Counted from the first letter of the stretch, positions 17,253 to 27,420 are shown. The stretch: DNA of 64,000 nt from Ancylobacter amanitiformis (GCF_030814815.1 NZ_JAUSVR010000002.1:434001-498000); one strand, 5' to 3'. A program made the numbers and translations. Notes: generated by a model from the letters alone, not told the origin.

Positions 17253-17492
17253 GGTCTCTCGCATCCCCCGCGTCCGGCGGGCGTCGAGCCGGCGACGCCG
17301 CATCCTCCATCCTGGCACACAGGTCGACTGAGGGCGGGTCTCGAATTCAAGGCGGGTGCGCCCCCGAACCGGCCACCCGCGCGGGCGCCCGTGGGCACTT
17401 GGCCAGCATGTGGCCCGCATGCTGCTTGACACCGGGCGCGGGCCGGTGTCACTGCCGGCCGCCAATTCTTAACGAGCGGATTGCGTCAGGTC

Positions 17493-18443
17493 ATGAGCAG
17501 CGCCTTTGTTTTTCCCGGTCAGGGCAGTCAGGCGGTCGGCATGGGCCGTGGGCTCGCCGACAATTTCGCCGTCGCCCGCGACGTGTTCGAGGAAGTCGAC
17601 GCGGCGCTGGGGGAAAAGCTCTCGGCCATCATGTGGGATGGGCCGATCGAGACGCTGACGCTCACCGCCAACACCCAGCCCGCGCTGATGGCCGCCTCGC
17701 TGGCGGCGCTGCGTGTGCTGGAAAGCGAGGCCGGGCTGGATCTGGCGCGCGACGCGGCTTTTGTCGCCGGCCATTCGCTGGGCGAATATTCCGCGCTGGC
17801 GGCGGCGGGTAGTCTTTCGATTGCCGACACCGCCCGCCTGCTGCGCCTGCGTGGCTCGGCCATGCAGGCGGCGACGCCGGTCGGCACCGGCGCCATGGCC
17901 GCGATCCTCGGCCTCGATTTCGATAAAGTGGCCGCCGTGGCCGCCGAGGCTGCCGAAGGGGGCGAGGTCTGCGATGTCGCCAACGACAACGCGCCCGGCC
18001 AGGTGGTCGTTTCCGGCCACGCGGCGGCGGTGGAGCGTGCCTGCGAGATTGCCAAGCGCGAAGGCGCTTCCCGCGCGATCCTGCTCACGGTTTCGGCACC
18101 CTTCCATTGCAGCCTGATCGCGCCAGCGGCGGATGCGATGCGCGAGGCGCTGGCCAAGGTCGCCGTCCATGCGCCCAAGGTGAAGCTCATCGCCAACGTG
18201 ACCGCCGCCCCCGTGACGGATCCCGAGCAGATCCGCGCGCTGCTGGTGAAGCAGGTCACGAGCACGGTGCGCTGGCGCGAATCGGTCGCCTTCATGGCGG
18301 GCGAGGGCGTGACCCGGCTGGTCGAGGTGGGCACCGGCAAGGTGCTCTCCGGCCTCACCAAGCGCATCGCCCGGCAGGTGGCCTCCATCAATGTCGGGAC
18401 GCCCGAAGAGGTTGCCGCCTTCGCCGCGGCGCCGAAGGCTTGA
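17493..18443 (+). CDS. fabD: Malonyl-CoA:ACP transacylase
   Basis: Loads malonyl groups from CoA onto acyl carrier protein for type II fatty-acid synthesis. 316 residues: N-terminal FVFPGQGSQ, the catalytic serine in GHSLGE at about residue 95, and the second catalytic histidine in the APFHC motif. Start at the ATG 17493, immediately before the conserved FPGQG; an in-frame TTG at 17481 is less likely. fabG begins 25 bases after its stop. Confidence 0.97.
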   Translation: MSSAFVFPGQGSQAVGMGRGLADNFAVARDVFEEVDAALGEKLSAIMWDGPIETLTLTANTQPALMAASLAALRVLESEAGLDLARDAAFVAGHSLGEYSALAAAGSLSIADTARLLRLRGSAMQAATPVGTGAMAAILGLDFDKVAAVAAEAAEGGEVCDVANDNAPGQVVVSGHAAAVERACEIAKREGASRAILLTVSAPFHCSLIAPAADAMREALAKVAVHAPKVKLIANVTAAPVTDPEQIRALLVKQVTSTVRWRESVAFMAGEGVTRLVEVGTGKVLSGLTKRIARQVASINVGTPEEVAAFAAAPKA

Positions 18444-18468
18444 CGCTACCGGAAATCAGGAGAAGCCC

Positions 18469-19206
18469 GTGTTCGATCTGACTGGCAAGACCGCTCTCGT
18501 CACTGGCGCCACCGGCGGAATTGGCGGTGCCATCGCCCGGGCGCTGCATGCCCGGGGCGCCACCGTCGCGCTCTCGGGCACGCGCCGCGAGGTGCTGGAA
18601 ACCCTCGCCGGCGAGCTGGGCGAGCGCACCCATGTGCTGCCCGCCGACCTCTCCAACATGGAGCAGGTCGAGCAGCTGGTTCCCCAGGCCGAAGAGGCGA
18701 TGGGCGTGCTGGACATTCTGGTGAACAATGCCGGCATCACCCGCGACGGGCTGTTCGTGCGCATCACCGACGAGATGTGGGATACGGTGATCGCCGTGAA
18801 CCTCACCTCCGGCTTTCGCCTGGCGCGGGCGGCCGCCCGCTCCATGATGCGCCGGCGCACCGGCCGCATCATCGGCATCACCTCGATCATCGGCGTGACC
18901 GGCAATGCCGGGCAGGGCAATTATGCCGCCGCCAAGGCGGGCATGATCGGCATGTCGAAGTCGCTGGCCAAGGAAGTCGCGGCGCGCGGCGTGACCGTGA
19001 ACTGCATCGCGCCCGGCTTCATCGCCACGCCGATGACCGACGTGCTGAACGAGAAGATTCGCACGACGATTCTCTCCGCCGTCCCCGCCGGGCGCCTCGG
19101 CACGCCGGAAGACATCGCGACGGCGGCGGTCTATCTTGCTTCGGACGAGGCTGGTTATGTCACCGGCCAGACGTTGCATGTAAATGGCGGGATGGCCATG
19201 ATCTGA
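18469..19206 (+). CDS. fabG: 3-oxoacyl-ACP reductase
   Basis: NADPH-dependent reduction of 3-oxoacyl-ACP. 245 residues from the GTG at 18469, which has AGGAGAA just upstream; the open frame reaches back into fabD but that part is unrelated. SDR motifs: TGATGGIG near the N-terminus, NNAG, a catalytic serine in ITSI, and YAAAK; the C-terminal VTGQTLHVNGGMAM fits FabG. Operon with fabD upstream and acpP downstream. Confidence 0.97.
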   Translation: MFDLTGKTALVTGATGGIGGAIARALHARGATVALSGTRREVLETLAGELGERTHVLPADLSNMEQVEQLVPQAEEAMGVLDILVNNAGITRDGLFVRITDEMWDTVIAVNLTSGFRLARAAARSMMRRRTGRIIGITSIIGVTGNAGQGNYAAAKAGMIGMSKSLAKEVAARGVTVNCIAPGFIATPMTDVLNEKIRTTILSAVPAGRLGTPEDIATAAVYLASDEAGYVTGQTLHVNGGMAMI

Positions 19207-19467
19207 TAGGCAGGATCTTCTTGATCCGCTAGGAAAGACATGCGAGTCGACGATTCCGCACGCGTCCCCGGGGCGCTGGTCTTGCCGATTGAAGTATGCT
19301 AACGACCGGCTCGGCTCGCAGGTTACGGACGCTGCTCAAGTGATGCAGAAACGTCCGGAAAGTTCCTGTACTCGGAGCAGTAAATTAAGCCGCCAGACCG
19401 CGCTTGCGCGCGGCTAGGCAGATTGAAAAACGTAGCAACCTCCGAACATTCGGACGAGGGTGAACCG
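19207..19467 (+). other. Spacer between fabG and acpP
   Basis: 261 bases without a gene. It holds ggatc/gatcc arms near 19213-19228 and a ccgcgc/gcgcgg hairpin near 19397-19412. acpP often has its own promoter at this place, but I could not pick convincing boxes. Confidence 0.4.
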
Positions 19468-19704
19468 ATGAGCGACATTGCCGAGCGCGTGAAGAAGATC
19501 GTGACCGAGCACCTGGGCGTTGAGCCCGAGAAGGTCACCGAAGGTGCCAGCTTCATCGACGATCTCGGCGCTGACAGCCTCGACACCGTCGAGCTGGTCA
19601 TGGCCTTTGAAGAGGCTTTCAACTGCGAAATTCCGGACGATGCCGCCGAGACCATCCTGACGGTCGGCGACGCGATCAAGTTCCTGGAAAAGAACGCGGC
19701 CTGA
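19468..19704 (+). CDS. acpP: Acyl carrier protein
   Basis: 78 residues, strongly acidic, carrying growing acyl chains on a phosphopantetheine attached to Ser37 in GADSLDTVE. Start at the ATG 19468 with GAGGG upstream. Helix pattern and length are those of AcpP. It lies between fabG and fabF as in most proteobacteria. Confidence 0.98.
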   Translation: MSDIAERVKKIVTEHLGVEPEKVTEGASFIDDLGADSLDTVELVMAFEEAFNCEIPDDAAETILTVGDAIKFLEKNAA

Positions 19705-19777
19705 GGCTGCGTTTTGCTGCTGCGATGGCAGGGTCCATCGCGGCAGCTTACGTTTTGAGTGTATCCGGAGATATCGG

Positions 19778-21040
19778 ATGAGGCGCGTCGTCGTTACCGG
19801 CCTCGGCATGGTGACGCCGCTTGGATGCGGCGTGGACGTTACCTGGGAGCGGCTTCTGGCCGGGGCAAGCGGTGCACGCCGCGTCGCGAATTTCGACGTG
19901 TCGGACCTGCCCGCCAAGATCGCCTGCCAGATCCCGCGTGGGGATGGCACCGAAGGCACCTTCAATCCCGACCAGTGGATGGAGCCGAAGGAGCAGCGCA
20001 AGGTCGACGAGTTCATCGTCTATGCGATGGCCGCCGCCACTCAGGCGCTCAATGATGCGGATTGGCATCCCTCGACCTATGAGGACCAGTGCGCCACCGG
20101 CGTCATGATCGGTTCGGGCATTGGCGGCCTGCAGGGCATCGCCGAGACCAGCCTCGTGCTGCAGGAGCGGGGCCCGCGCCGCGTGTCCCCTTTCTTCATT
20201 CCCGGCCGCCTGATCAACCTTGCCGGCGGCTATGTCTCGATCGAGCACGGTCTCAAGGGGCCGAATCATGCCGTCGTCACGGCCTGCTCGACGGGCGCTC
20301 ACGCCATTGGCGATGCCTCGCGGCTCATTGCGCTCGGCGATGCCGACGTGATGGTGGCTGGCGGAACCGAATCGCCGATCAATCGTCTGGCGCTGGCCGG
20401 CTTTGCCGCCTGCCGCGCGCTCTCGACCGGCTATAACGACACGCCCGAGAAGGCCTCGCGCCCCTATGACAGGGACCGCGACGGGTTCGTGATGGGCGAG
20501 GGCGCCGGCGTGGTCGTCGTCGAGGAACTGGAGCACGCGCTGGCGCGCGGCGCCAGGATCTATGGCGAGATCGTCGGTTACGGTCTGTCGGGCGACGCCT
20601 ACCACATTACCGCGCCCTCCGAGGATGGCGACGGCGCTTTCCGCAGCATGCAGGCGGCGCTGAAGCGGGCGGGCATCACCCCCTCCGAGGTGGACTACAT
20701 CAACGCGCACGGCACCTCGACCATGGCCGACGGTATCGAGCTGGGCGCGGTGGAGCGCCTGCTCGGCAATTCCGCGGCGACGGTGTCGATGTCCTCGACC
20801 AAGTCGGCGATCGGGCATCTGCTCGGCGCGGCCGGGGCGGTCGAGGCGATTTTCTCGCTTCTGGCCATCCGCGACCAGATCGCGCCTGCCACGCTCAACC
20901 TCGACAATCCCTCGGTCGAGACGCCGATCGACCTCGTGCCGCACACGCCGCGCGAGCGGTCCATCGATTATGCGCTGTCGAACTCCTTCGGCTTCGGCGG
21001 CACCAATGCGTCGCTGGTCTTCAAGCGCTATGCGAACTGA
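19778..21040 (+). CDS. fabF: 3-oxoacyl-ACP synthase II
   Basis: Condensing enzyme that elongates acyl-ACP, including unsaturated chains. 420 residues with the Cys-His-His triad: TACSTGAHA (about residue 170), NAHGTST and the KSAIGHLLGAAG loop, plus the glycine-rich SFGFGGTNA near the end. N-terminal VVVTGLGMVTPLG is typical. Follows acpP by 73 bases. Confidence 0.97.
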   Translation: MRRVVVTGLGMVTPLGCGVDVTWERLLAGASGARRVANFDVSDLPAKIACQIPRGDGTEGTFNPDQWMEPKEQRKVDEFIVYAMAAATQALNDADWHPSTYEDQCATGVMIGSGIGGLQGIAETSLVLQERGPRRVSPFFIPGRLINLAGGYVSIEHGLKGPNHAVVTACSTGAHAIGDASRLIALGDADVMVAGGTESPINRLALAGFAACRALSTGYNDTPEKASRPYDRDRDGFVMGEGAGVVVVEELEHALARGARIYGEIVGYGLSGDAYHITAPSEDGDGAFRSMQAALKRAGITPSEVDYINAHGTSTMADGIELGAVERLLGNSAATVSMSSTKSAIGHLLGAAGAVEAIFSLLAIRDQIAPATLNLDNPSVETPIDLVPHTPRERSIDYALSNSFGFGGTNASLVFKRYAN

Positions 21041-21152
21041 GCGTTCGCGGGAACAGGTGCGGTTTCCCTATCGTACCGATTCCCGCTTTCGCCATATTTG
21101 CGGATAGTCTGCCTGTGCGTCGCACTGCCGGCGGACGCCAGGCGAGACCCAG

Positions 21153-22364
21153 ATGACCGATCAGACACCTGAGGAGCGCGCGCTCGCGTCGCCCGCCCCA
21201 TCCAACGCTCCGCCCGCTCCGGGCGAGGCCATGTCGGCTCACGCGCCACCTCCGCCGCCCCCCGTCTGGAAAGGCAAGCCGAAGCGGGTGCGCAAGCCGT
21301 CCCGCTGGGCCAATCATCCCCTTGTCGTCGCCGGCAGCATGGTCTTCACCCTGCTCGTCGTCGGCATCATCGTGGGCGGCGGCGCGCTGTGGTTCGGCCT
21401 CAAGCGCTTCCAGTCGCCCGGTCCGCTCGCCCAGGACACGGCCATCGTCATTCCCGGCGATTCCGGGGTGATCGACATTGCCGACCTGCTGGTGAAGCGC
21501 GGCGTCATTACCGATAAATGGGTGTTCGTCGGCGCGGCGGTCAGCACCCGTTCCTCCGGGAAGCTGAAGGCGGGCGAGTATGAATTCGCCCAGAACGCAT
21601 CGATCCGCCAGGTGCTGGACACGATCGTGTCCGGCAAGGTGATCGAATATAACGTGACCATTCCCGAAGGGCTGACCAGCGACCAGATCGTCGAGCGCCT
21701 GCTGGCGGTGGCCGAACTGGCCGGCGGCATCCGGCAGGTGCCGCGCGAGGGCAGCCTGATGCCGGACACCTACAAGGTCACGCGCGGCACCACGCGCGAG
21801 GACCTGCTGCGCCGCATGGCGCGCACGCAGGATGTGACGCTCAAGGATGTCTGGGCCAGGCGCGATCCCAGCCTGCCGCTCAAGTCGCCGGACGAACTCG
21901 TCATTCTCGCGTCCATCGTCGAGAAGGAGACCGGCGTTCCCGAGGAGCGGCCGCAGGTGGCGGCCGTGTTCGTCAACCGCCTGAACAAGAAGATGCGGCT
22001 GCAGTCGGACCCGACCATCATCTATGGCCTGGTGCGCGGCAAGGGGCGGCTCGACCGCCCGATCACCCGCACCGACATCACCACGCCGACGCCGTTCAAC
22101 ACCTATACGATTCCCGCCCTGCCGCCGGGGCCGATCGGCAATCCCGGCAAGGCTTCGCTGGAGGCCACGGCCAATCCGGCCAAGACGCGCGACCTCTATT
22201 TCGTGGCGGACGGCACGGGCGGCCATGCCTTCGCCGAATCGCTGGACCAGCACAACAAGAACGTCGCGCGCTGGCGGCAGGTTGAGCGCGACCAGAAGAT
22301 CGACCCCTCGCGCCTGCCCGCGGGCACCTCGGGGACGACCGGGGTAACCCCGTCGGTCGACTGA
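21153..22364 (+). CDS. mltG: Endolytic murein transglycosylase MltG
   Basis: Cuts nascent glycan strands in the periplasm and so sets their length. 403 residues: a Pro-rich cytoplasmic N-terminus of ~60 residues, one membrane segment (about 62-85), then the YceG domain with ASIVEKETGVPEERP containing the catalytic glutamate, VFVNRL, LQSDPTIIYG and a C-terminal YFVADGTGGHAF motif. A flexible Ser/Thr/Gly tail ends the protein. Between fabF and yicC. Confidence 0.95.
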   Translation: MTDQTPEERALASPAPSNAPPAPGEAMSAHAPPPPPPVWKGKPKRVRKPSRWANHPLVVAGSMVFTLLVVGIIVGGGALWFGLKRFQSPGPLAQDTAIVIPGDSGVIDIADLLVKRGVITDKWVFVGAAVSTRSSGKLKAGEYEFAQNASIRQVLDTIVSGKVIEYNVTIPEGLTSDQIVERLLAVAELAGGIRQVPREGSLMPDTYKVTRGTTREDLLRRMARTQDVTLKDVWARRDPSLPLKSPDELVILASIVEKETGVPEERPQVAAVFVNRLNKKMRLQSDPTIIYGLVRGKGRLDRPITRTDITTPTPFNTYTIPALPPGPIGNPGKASLEATANPAKTRDLYFVADGTGGHAFAESLDQHNKNVARWRQVERDQKIDPSRLPAGTSGTTGVTPSVD

Positions 22365-22462
22365 GCGGACGAACCTTCCATCTTGTCGCCCGTTCCGCTT
22401 GAGGGGCGGGCGCCCGCTCGTTATGTTCCGCCCGCCGCGCGCATTGCGGCAGGGGAGAGAGC

Positions 22463-23350
22463 ATGGCGCTTGCCAGCATGACGGGCTTTGCCCGCACCCA
22501 GGGAAGCGCCGGCGCGTGGAACTGGGCCTGGGAACTCAAGTCGGTCAACGGCAAGGGGCTCGACATCCGCCTGCGCCTTCCCGGCGGATGGGAGGGGCTG
22601 GAAATCGGCCTCAAACAGGTGGCCGGCCGGGCGCTCGCCCGCGGCAATGTCAACGCCACCCTTTCCATGACCCGCACCGATTCGGCCGTGAGCGTGCGCG
22701 TCAACGAGGACATGCTGCGGGCTGTGGCCGCCTCGGTCAGCACGGTAGCCGCGGGGCTGGGCGCGCCGCCGGTACATCTGGAGAGCCTCCTCAACATCAA
22801 GGGCGTGATCGAGATCACCGAGGCCGAGGACAGCGAGGACCAGCGGCGTATCGTCGAGGCGGCGATCATCGCCGGCTTCGAGACCGCGCTGGCCGATCTC
22901 GTCACCATGCGCGCCCAGGAGGGGGCGGCGCTCGGCCTCGTGCTGAACGAGCGGCTGGACGGCATCGCCGCCCTCACCGCGCGGGCGGAGGCCAATCCCA
23001 CCCGCCAGCCCGAGGCGATCCGCGCCAAGCTCGCCGAGCAGATCCGCGTGCTGACCGAGACAGCCGTGAATTTCGATTCCGACCGGCTGCATCAGGAGGC
23101 GCTGCTGATAGCCGCCAAGGTCGATGTGCGCGAGGAACTCGACCGTCTCGTCGCCCATGTCGCGGCCGCGCGTGCCATGCTGGGCGAGGGCGGCGCGGTC
23201 GGGCGCAAGCTCGATTTCCTGGCGCAGGAATTCAACCGCGAGACCAACACGCTCTGCTCGAAGGCGAACGACGTCTCGCTGACCGCCATCGGCCTTGAGC
23301 TCAAGGGGCTGGTGGAGCAGTTCCGCGAGCAGGTCCAGAACATCGAGTGA
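22463..23350 (+). CDS. YicC-family endoribonuclease
   Basis: 295 residues. Begins MTGFART and continues with the family's [18 protein letters not shown]; the C-terminal DUF1732 part has [32 protein letters not shown] and TNTLCSK. YicC proteins form hexamers with RNase activity and affect small RNA turnover in E. coli. Immediately upstream of gmk, overlapping or nearly so, a conserved pairing. Confidence 0.92.
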   Translation: MALASMTGFARTQGSAGAWNWAWELKSVNGKGLDIRLRLPGGWEGLEIGLKQVAGRALARGNVNATLSMTRTDSAVSVRVNEDMLRAVAASVSTVAAGLGAPPVHLESLLNIKGVIEITEAEDSEDQRRIVEAAIIAGFETALADLVTMRAQEGAALGLVLNERLDGIAALTARAEANPTRQPEAIRAKLAEQIRVLTETAVNFDSDRLHQEALLIAAKVDVREELDRLVAHVAAARAMLGEGGAVGRKLDFLAQEFNRETNTLCSKANDVSLTAIGLELKGLVEQFREQVQNIE

Positions 23351-23355
23351 GGCGC

Positions 23356-24009
23356 ATGAAGCACTCCCACGTCGCCCGCCGGGGCCTTATGCTGATTCTT
23401 TCCTCGCCCTCGGGCGCAGGAAAGTCGACGCTGGCGCGCCTGCTGCTGGAGCAGAATCCCGACATCTACCTCTCCGTCTCGGTGACGACCCGCGGCCGGC
23501 GGCCGAGCGAGGTGGAGGGGGTGCATTATCACTTCCACTCGCGGGATCGTTTCGAGCGCATGCGCGATGCCGGCGACCTGCTGGAGCATGCCGAGGTGCA
23601 CGGGAATTTCTACGGCACGCCGCGCGAGCCGGTGGAGAACGCGCTGGCGTCGGGTCGCGACGTGCTGTTCGACATCGACTATCAGGGAGCGGAGCAGCTC
23701 TACGCCAAGATGCGCGAGGATATCGTCGGCGTGTTCATCCTGCCGCCGTCCGCCGCGGAGCTGAAGACGCGGCTGGAGCGGCGGGCCGAGGATGCGTCGG
23801 GCGTGATCGAGAAGCGGCTGAAGAACGCCCGCACCGAGATCGCCCACTGGCAGGATTACAATTACGTGCTGGTCAACGAGGATCTGAACAGCACCTTCGC
23901 CAATCTGCGCAACATATTGCTGGCGGAACGGCTGCGCCGCGAACGTCAGGTCGGGCTGGCTCCCGTCATCGCGCGGCTCGACGAGGAACTCGCGACGCTG
24001 ACGGATTGA
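23356..24009 (+). CDS. gmk: Guanylate kinase
   Basis: ATP-dependent phosphorylation of GMP. 217 residues from the ATG at 23356; a GTG at 23347 overlapping the yicC stop is an alternative. P-loop [10 protein letters not shown] at about residues 16-25, the GMP-binding [19 protein letters not shown], and the lid-region [15 protein letters not shown]. Normal length. Confidence 0.96.
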   Translation: MKHSHVARRGLMLILSSPSGAGKSTLARLLLEQNPDIYLSVSVTTRGRRPSEVEGVHYHFHSRDRFERMRDAGDLLEHAEVHGNFYGTPREPVENALASGRDVLFDIDYQGAEQLYAKMREDIVGVFILPPSAAELKTRLERRAEDASGVIEKRLKNARTEIAHWQDYNYVLVNEDLNSTFANLRNILLAERLRRERQVGLAPVIARLDEELATLTD

Positions 24010-24187
24010 CCGCCCGGTCGTCCGTTTCGTCGAATCGAACGACCTCATCTGGGGCCCGACCCATAAGCGTCCTCATCCCGCGTGTCTGGCGCGTCCTTCC
24101 CTCTCCCAGTTGAGCAGAGGTGGCACGCGGAGCGGGTCGGTGAGGGGCTCCAGCGATTGCGAAGCGTCGAAGACCCCTCAACCCCAA

Positions 24188-24273
24188 CCCTCTCCGTCAA
24201 ACTCGGCTGTTGCCGAGTTTGACCTTCCAAGAGATCGAACCCGGCAACAGCCGAGTTCGATGCGGGGAGAGGG
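24188..24273. repeat. Nested inverted-repeat block (possible MITE-like or REP-like element)
   Basis: Outer arms ccctctccg and cggggagaggg enclose two adjacent hairpins: 24197-24222 with perfect 11-bp arms around tgtt, and 24234-24261 with 12-bp arms and one mismatch around aaca. The core of the second hairpin is close to the reverse complement of the first. Such intergenic palindromes are common in GC-rich Hyphomicrobiales. Confidence 0.65.
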
Positions 24274-24351
24274 AGGAAAATCATCGTTCCCGTGCACATT
24301 TGCAATTGCGAGCGAGATACTGAGGGGCTCGTTCGAGTACACCCGGACGAG

Positions 24352-24391
24352 CATCCTTCGAGGCCCGGCTTCAGCCGGGCACCTCAGGATG
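24352..24391. repeat. Intergenic palindrome, possible bidirectional terminator
   Basis: About 40 bases, imperfect palindrome running from catcct to aggatg with a cccggc/gccggg core and a tca loop. It resembles the catccttcgag...ctcaggatg elements scattered between genes in many Hyphomicrobiales (from memory). Confidence 0.55.
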
Positions 24392-24415
24392 AGGGAGCGT
24401 TATCGGTCGGCGCCG

Positions 24416-25276
24416 TCAGGACGCGCCCGCCCGCATCGCGGCCCAGGTGTTCGCCAGCGCGACGAAGCCCTCGACCGGCACCTGCTCGGCGCGTTCGGTC
24501 GGGGCGATGCCGGTTGCTTCGAGCAAGGCCAGCGTGTCGACGCCGAGGCTCTTGAGGCTCTGGCGCAGCATCTTGCGCCGCTGGCCGAAGGCGGCCTCTG
24601 TCACCTTCTCCAGCATCTTCAGGTCGCAGGGCAGGGGCGCGGCGTGCGGCACGATGTGCACCACAGAGGATGTGACCTTGGGCGGCGGTACGAAGGCGGA
24701 GGCGGGCACGTCGAAAGCGATGCGCGCGCTCGCCCGCCATCCCGTGAGGATGGCGAGCCGGCCATAATGATTGGTGCCCGGCGCGGCGACGATGCGCTCC
24801 GCCACCTCGCGCTGGAACATCAGCGTCAGGCTCTCATACCAGGGCGGCCACGGGTCCGACGACAGCCAGCCGATCAGCAGCGGCGTCGCAATATTATACG
24901 GCAGGTTGGCGATGATCGCGGCGCGGCCGCCCGCCGGCACCAGCGCGCGGTAATCCGCCTCCAGCGCGTCGCCCTCGATCACCTCCAGCCGTCCGGGATA
25001 ATGCGCCGCGACCTCGCCCAGCGCTTGGATGCAACGCGCGTCGCGCTCGATGGCGACGACCTTGTCCGGGCCTAGCGCGAGAATCGCGCGGGTGAGCCCT
25101 CCGGGGCCGGGCCCGACCTCCACCACCGTCACGCCGTCGAGCCGGCCGGCCGTGCGGGCGATCTTCGAGGTGAGGTTGAGGTCGAGCAGGAAATTCTGGC
25201 CCAGCGACTTGAGGGCCGAGAGGCCGTGCGTGCGGATGACCTCGCGCAGCGGCGGAAGTTCGTCGACGGCGCTCAT
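24416..25276 (-). CDS. rsmA: 16S rRNA (adenine(1518)-N(6)/adenine(1519)-N(6)) dimethyltransferase
   Basis: KsgA/RsmA dimethylates two adenines in helix 45 of 16S rRNA, a late check on 30S assembly. 286 residues from the ATG at 25276 with GAGGG upstream; the open frame to 25372 is unrelated pdxA overlap. Motifs: [21 protein letters not shown] (SAM), [15 protein letters not shown] (catalytic), and a C-terminal helical domain with [11 protein letters not shown]. It starts 10 bases after pdxA ends. Confidence 0.96.
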   Translation of the reverse strand: MSAVDELPPLREVIRTHGLSALKSLGQNFLLDLNLTSKIARTAGRLDGVTVVEVGPGPGGLTRAILALGPDKVVAIERDARCIQALGEVAAHYPGRLEVIEGDALEADYRALVPAGGRAAIIANLPYNIATPLLIGWLSSDPWPPWYESLTLMFQREVAERIVAAPGTNHYGRLAILTGWRASARIAFDVPASAFVPPPKVTSSVVHIVPHAAPLPCDLKMLEKVTEAAFGQRRKMLRQSLKSLGVDTLALLEATGIAPTERAEQVPVEGFVALANTWAAMRAGAS

Positions 25277-25286
25277 CGGCGGGCCC

Positions 25287-26375
25287 TCATGCGCAGCGCG
25301 CGGCGGCGGCGCGCCGGGGCTCGGCCTCCGCGCGTGCGGGATTGTGCGTGGCCTGGCGCCGCGCGTCGGCATCGGCCAGCCTCCGGGCGAGGCGCAGAGC
25401 CTCGATCAGGCTGGAGGGATCGGCCTGGCCGGTGCCGGCGATGTCGAAGGCGGTGCCGTGGTCGGGCGAGGTGCGCACGAAGGGCAGGCCGAGCGTGACA
25501 TTCACCGCCCGTTCGAAGGCGAGCGTCTTCACTGGCGCCAGCACCTGGTCGTGATAGGCGCCGATGACGACGTCATATCCCGCGCGTGCCCGGGCGTGGA
25601 ACAGCGTATCGGCCGGGAACGGCCCGCGCGCATCAATGCCCTCGCGCTGCAACGCCGCGACGGCCGGGCGGGTGATTTCCTCGTCTTCGCGGCCGATCGT
25701 GCCCTGTTCGCCGGCATGGGGATTGAGGCCGCAAAAGGCGAGGCGCGGGCGCGCCAGCCCGAAGCGCTCGGTGAGGTCGCGCGCGGCGATGCGGCCGGTC
25801 TCCATGAGCAACTCGCGGGTGAGCCGGTGGACGATCTCGGCCACCGGAATGTGGATCGTCGCCGGGATCACCGCGAGTTCGGGAGACCAGATCATCATCA
25901 CCGGCTGCAGCGCCGGGCTGCCCGCCAGATGCGCCAGATATTCGGTATGGCCGGGAAAGGTGAAACCGTCGGCATAGAGCACCGACTTGGCGATGGGGTT
26001 GGTGACGATTGCCGCCGCCCGCCCGGCCTGCACGAGGCCCACGGCGGCGTCGATGGCGGCGCGGGCGGCGGGTCCGCTGGTCGCATCCGGCAGGCCGGGC
26101 TCGGCGGTGGCGGAAGGGCCGGCTGCGACGACAGGCAGTGCCTCGCGAAAGCACCCGACCGCCTCTTCCGGCGCGCAGGGCTGCACCGGCACGGCGAGAC
26201 CGAGCCGCGTGGCCCGCCGGCGCAGCACATCCGCATCGCCGGTGACGAAGAAGGCGGGCAGGCCCAGCGCGTGGCGGCCCACCCATGCCAGAAGCACGAT
26301 ATCCGGGCCGATGCCCGCCGGCTCACCCAGCGACAGGGCGAGGGCGGCAGACGGGGGCGCGGTGCGGAGGGGCAT
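25287..26375 (-). CDS. pdxA: 4-hydroxythreonine-4-phosphate dehydrogenase
   Basis: Oxidises 4-phosphohydroxy-L-threonine in the DXP-dependent vitamin B6 pathway. 362 residues: N-terminal [15 protein letters not shown] (most members have GDPAGIG), the FPGHTEYLA motif with a metal histidine, [10 protein letters not shown], and the [12 protein letters not shown] loop. The C-terminal ~30 residues are an Ala/Arg-rich extension. Between surA-like and rsmA, the conserved enterobacterial and alphaproteobacterial order. Confidence 0.95.
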   Translation of the reverse strand: MPLRTAPPSAALALSLGEPAGIGPDIVLLAWVGRHALGLPAFFVTGDADVLRRRATRLGLAVPVQPCAPEEAVGCFREALPVVAAGPSATAEPGLPDATSGPAARAAIDAAVGLVQAGRAAAIVTNPIAKSVLYADGFTFPGHTEYLAHLAGSPALQPVMMIWSPELAVIPATIHIPVAEIVHRLTRELLMETGRIAARDLTERFGLARPRLAFCGLNPHAGEQGTIGREDEEITRPAVAALQREGIDARGPFPADTLFHARARAGYDVVIGAYHDQVLAPVKTLAFERAVNVTLGLPFVRTSPDHGTAFDIAGTGQADPSSLIEALRLARRLADADARRQATHNPARAEAEPRRAAAARCA

Positions 26376-26421
26376 CGATGTCTCACGCGGTCGGAGGCGA
26401 TAGGCGCAGGCAGACAGCCGA

Positions 26422-27420
26422 TCAGCGATACTGGATCATCGAGGATCGGCGAGCTTCTTCCAGCAGGCGTTTGGACAGCGAATCGAACTGCTTGTCCTGC
26501 AGTTGCGAGCGAACTTCCTTCTTCTGCGCGCTCTCGCCCACCACTTCGCGCCGATTGCAGATGGCCACCATCTCGATGCCGGCGCGCGTGACTTCCGGGG
26601 GCGTGGTCTGGCCGACCGGTGTGTCGCTCATCACCTTGCGCACCGGCGCGCTCATATCCGCCGAGGTGCGGACCACGGGCTCACGGACCACCACTTCGCG
26701 CATGCCGCGCGCAACGCCGACGCCGGTGTCGCAATCGGTGAACTTGCGGCGCAGTTCATTCGCCTCGGCAAGACGCTGGCCACGGACAGAATCGGGCGCG
26801 GTGCGCGAGACGACCAGCACGATCTGGCGAATGGTGAATTCGGTGGTGCGCTGGGCCTGGGTGATATCCTCGCCCTTGGTCTGCAACTCGGCGAAAATGT
26901 CGGAATCGCGCACCGTGGTGGCGGAGGAGAAGCGCCCGCGCACGTAGGAGTTCCACACATAGTCCGCGCGCATCTTCTGCTTCATCGCAGTGGCGGTGAT
27001 GCCGGACTGGGCGAGGGCCTGGGTCAGCTGGTCCGCCGTGCGGCCACCGCGCGAGGCCATCTGCGTGAACATTTTGTTGATCTCGTCATCATCCGCCGTG
27101 ATGCCGTAGCGCTGGGCGGTGAAGATCTTCAGCCGTTCGTCGATCAGTTCGTCCAGGGCCTGCTTCTGGCTCGGCGAGCGGCGCTCGGTCAACTGGTCAA
27201 GCTTGATGCGCTGCGAGACGTCGAAATTGGTGATCGGCTGGCCTTGCACCATCACGAGGATCTGCTGCGCGGCGGCCGGTGAGGGGGACAGCGCAACGGG
27301 AAGGGCGAGCGCGCCGGCCAGCAGCAGCGGGGCGACCACGCGGGCGAGGGTGCCCGAACGGCGTTCAGAGCGGGGCCCGGATATGCCCCGCCGGCAGGCG
27401 ATCTTCAGCATGTCGCGCAT
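26422..27420 (-). CDS. SurA-like periplasmic chaperone / peptidyl-prolyl isomerase-type protein
   Basis: About 332 residues. Basic N-terminus and hydrophobic stretch end in SPAAAQQ, a likely signal peptidase site. The mature N-terminal domain matches SurA: MVQGQPITNFDVSQRIKL, ALDELIDERLKI. A second domain from about residue 205 is only weakly parvulin-like, so isomerase activity is doubtful. It lies directly downstream of lptD, the usual surA position, and likely assists outer-membrane protein folding. Start uncertain among 27423, 27420 and 27411, because AGGAGG directly abuts the first ATG. Confidence 0.82.
   Translation of the reverse strand: MRDMLKIACRRGISGPRSERRSGTLARVVAPLLLAGALALPVALSPSPAAAQQILVMVQGQPITNFDVSQRIKLDQLTERRSPSQKQALDELIDERLKIFTAQRYGITADDDEINKMFTQMASRGGRTADQLTQALAQSGITATAMKQKMRADYVWNSYVRGRFSSATTVRDSDIFAELQTKGEDITQAQRTTEFTIRQIVLVVSRTAPDSVRGQRLAEANELRRKFTDCDTGVGVARGMREVVVREPVVRTSADMSAPVRKVMSDTPVGQTTPPEVTRAGIEMVAICNRREVVGESAQKKEVRSQLQDKQFDSLSKRLLEEARRSSMIQYR

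Larger units (their letters stand above)
17026..17492. other. Divergent spacer between rpsF and fabD
   Basis: 467 bases without a convincing gene. The rpsF side holds the leader hairpins and promoter. The fabD side holds a perfect 8-bp inverted repeat, gacaccgg/ccggtgtc at 17428-17450, whose left arm overlaps a TTGACA at 17426-17431; I see no good -10 box 16-18 bases beyond it. Short frames here have no recognisable product and no tRNA could be folded. Confidence 0.6.
24010..24415. other. Repeat-bearing spacer between convergent gmk and rsmA
   Basis: 406 bases without a gene. Contents: a nested inverted-repeat block at 24188-24273, a separate palindrome at 24352-24391, and a repeated tgaggggctc at about 24142 and 24320. 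The palindrome may end both flanking transcripts. Confidence 0.6.

Noticed and set aside
17226-17465. Minus-strand frame with a CVPGW...RR stretch, reminiscent of translated tRNA regions
   Set aside because: No cloverleaf or T-loop GTTCRA could be found on either strand; treated as noncoding spacer.
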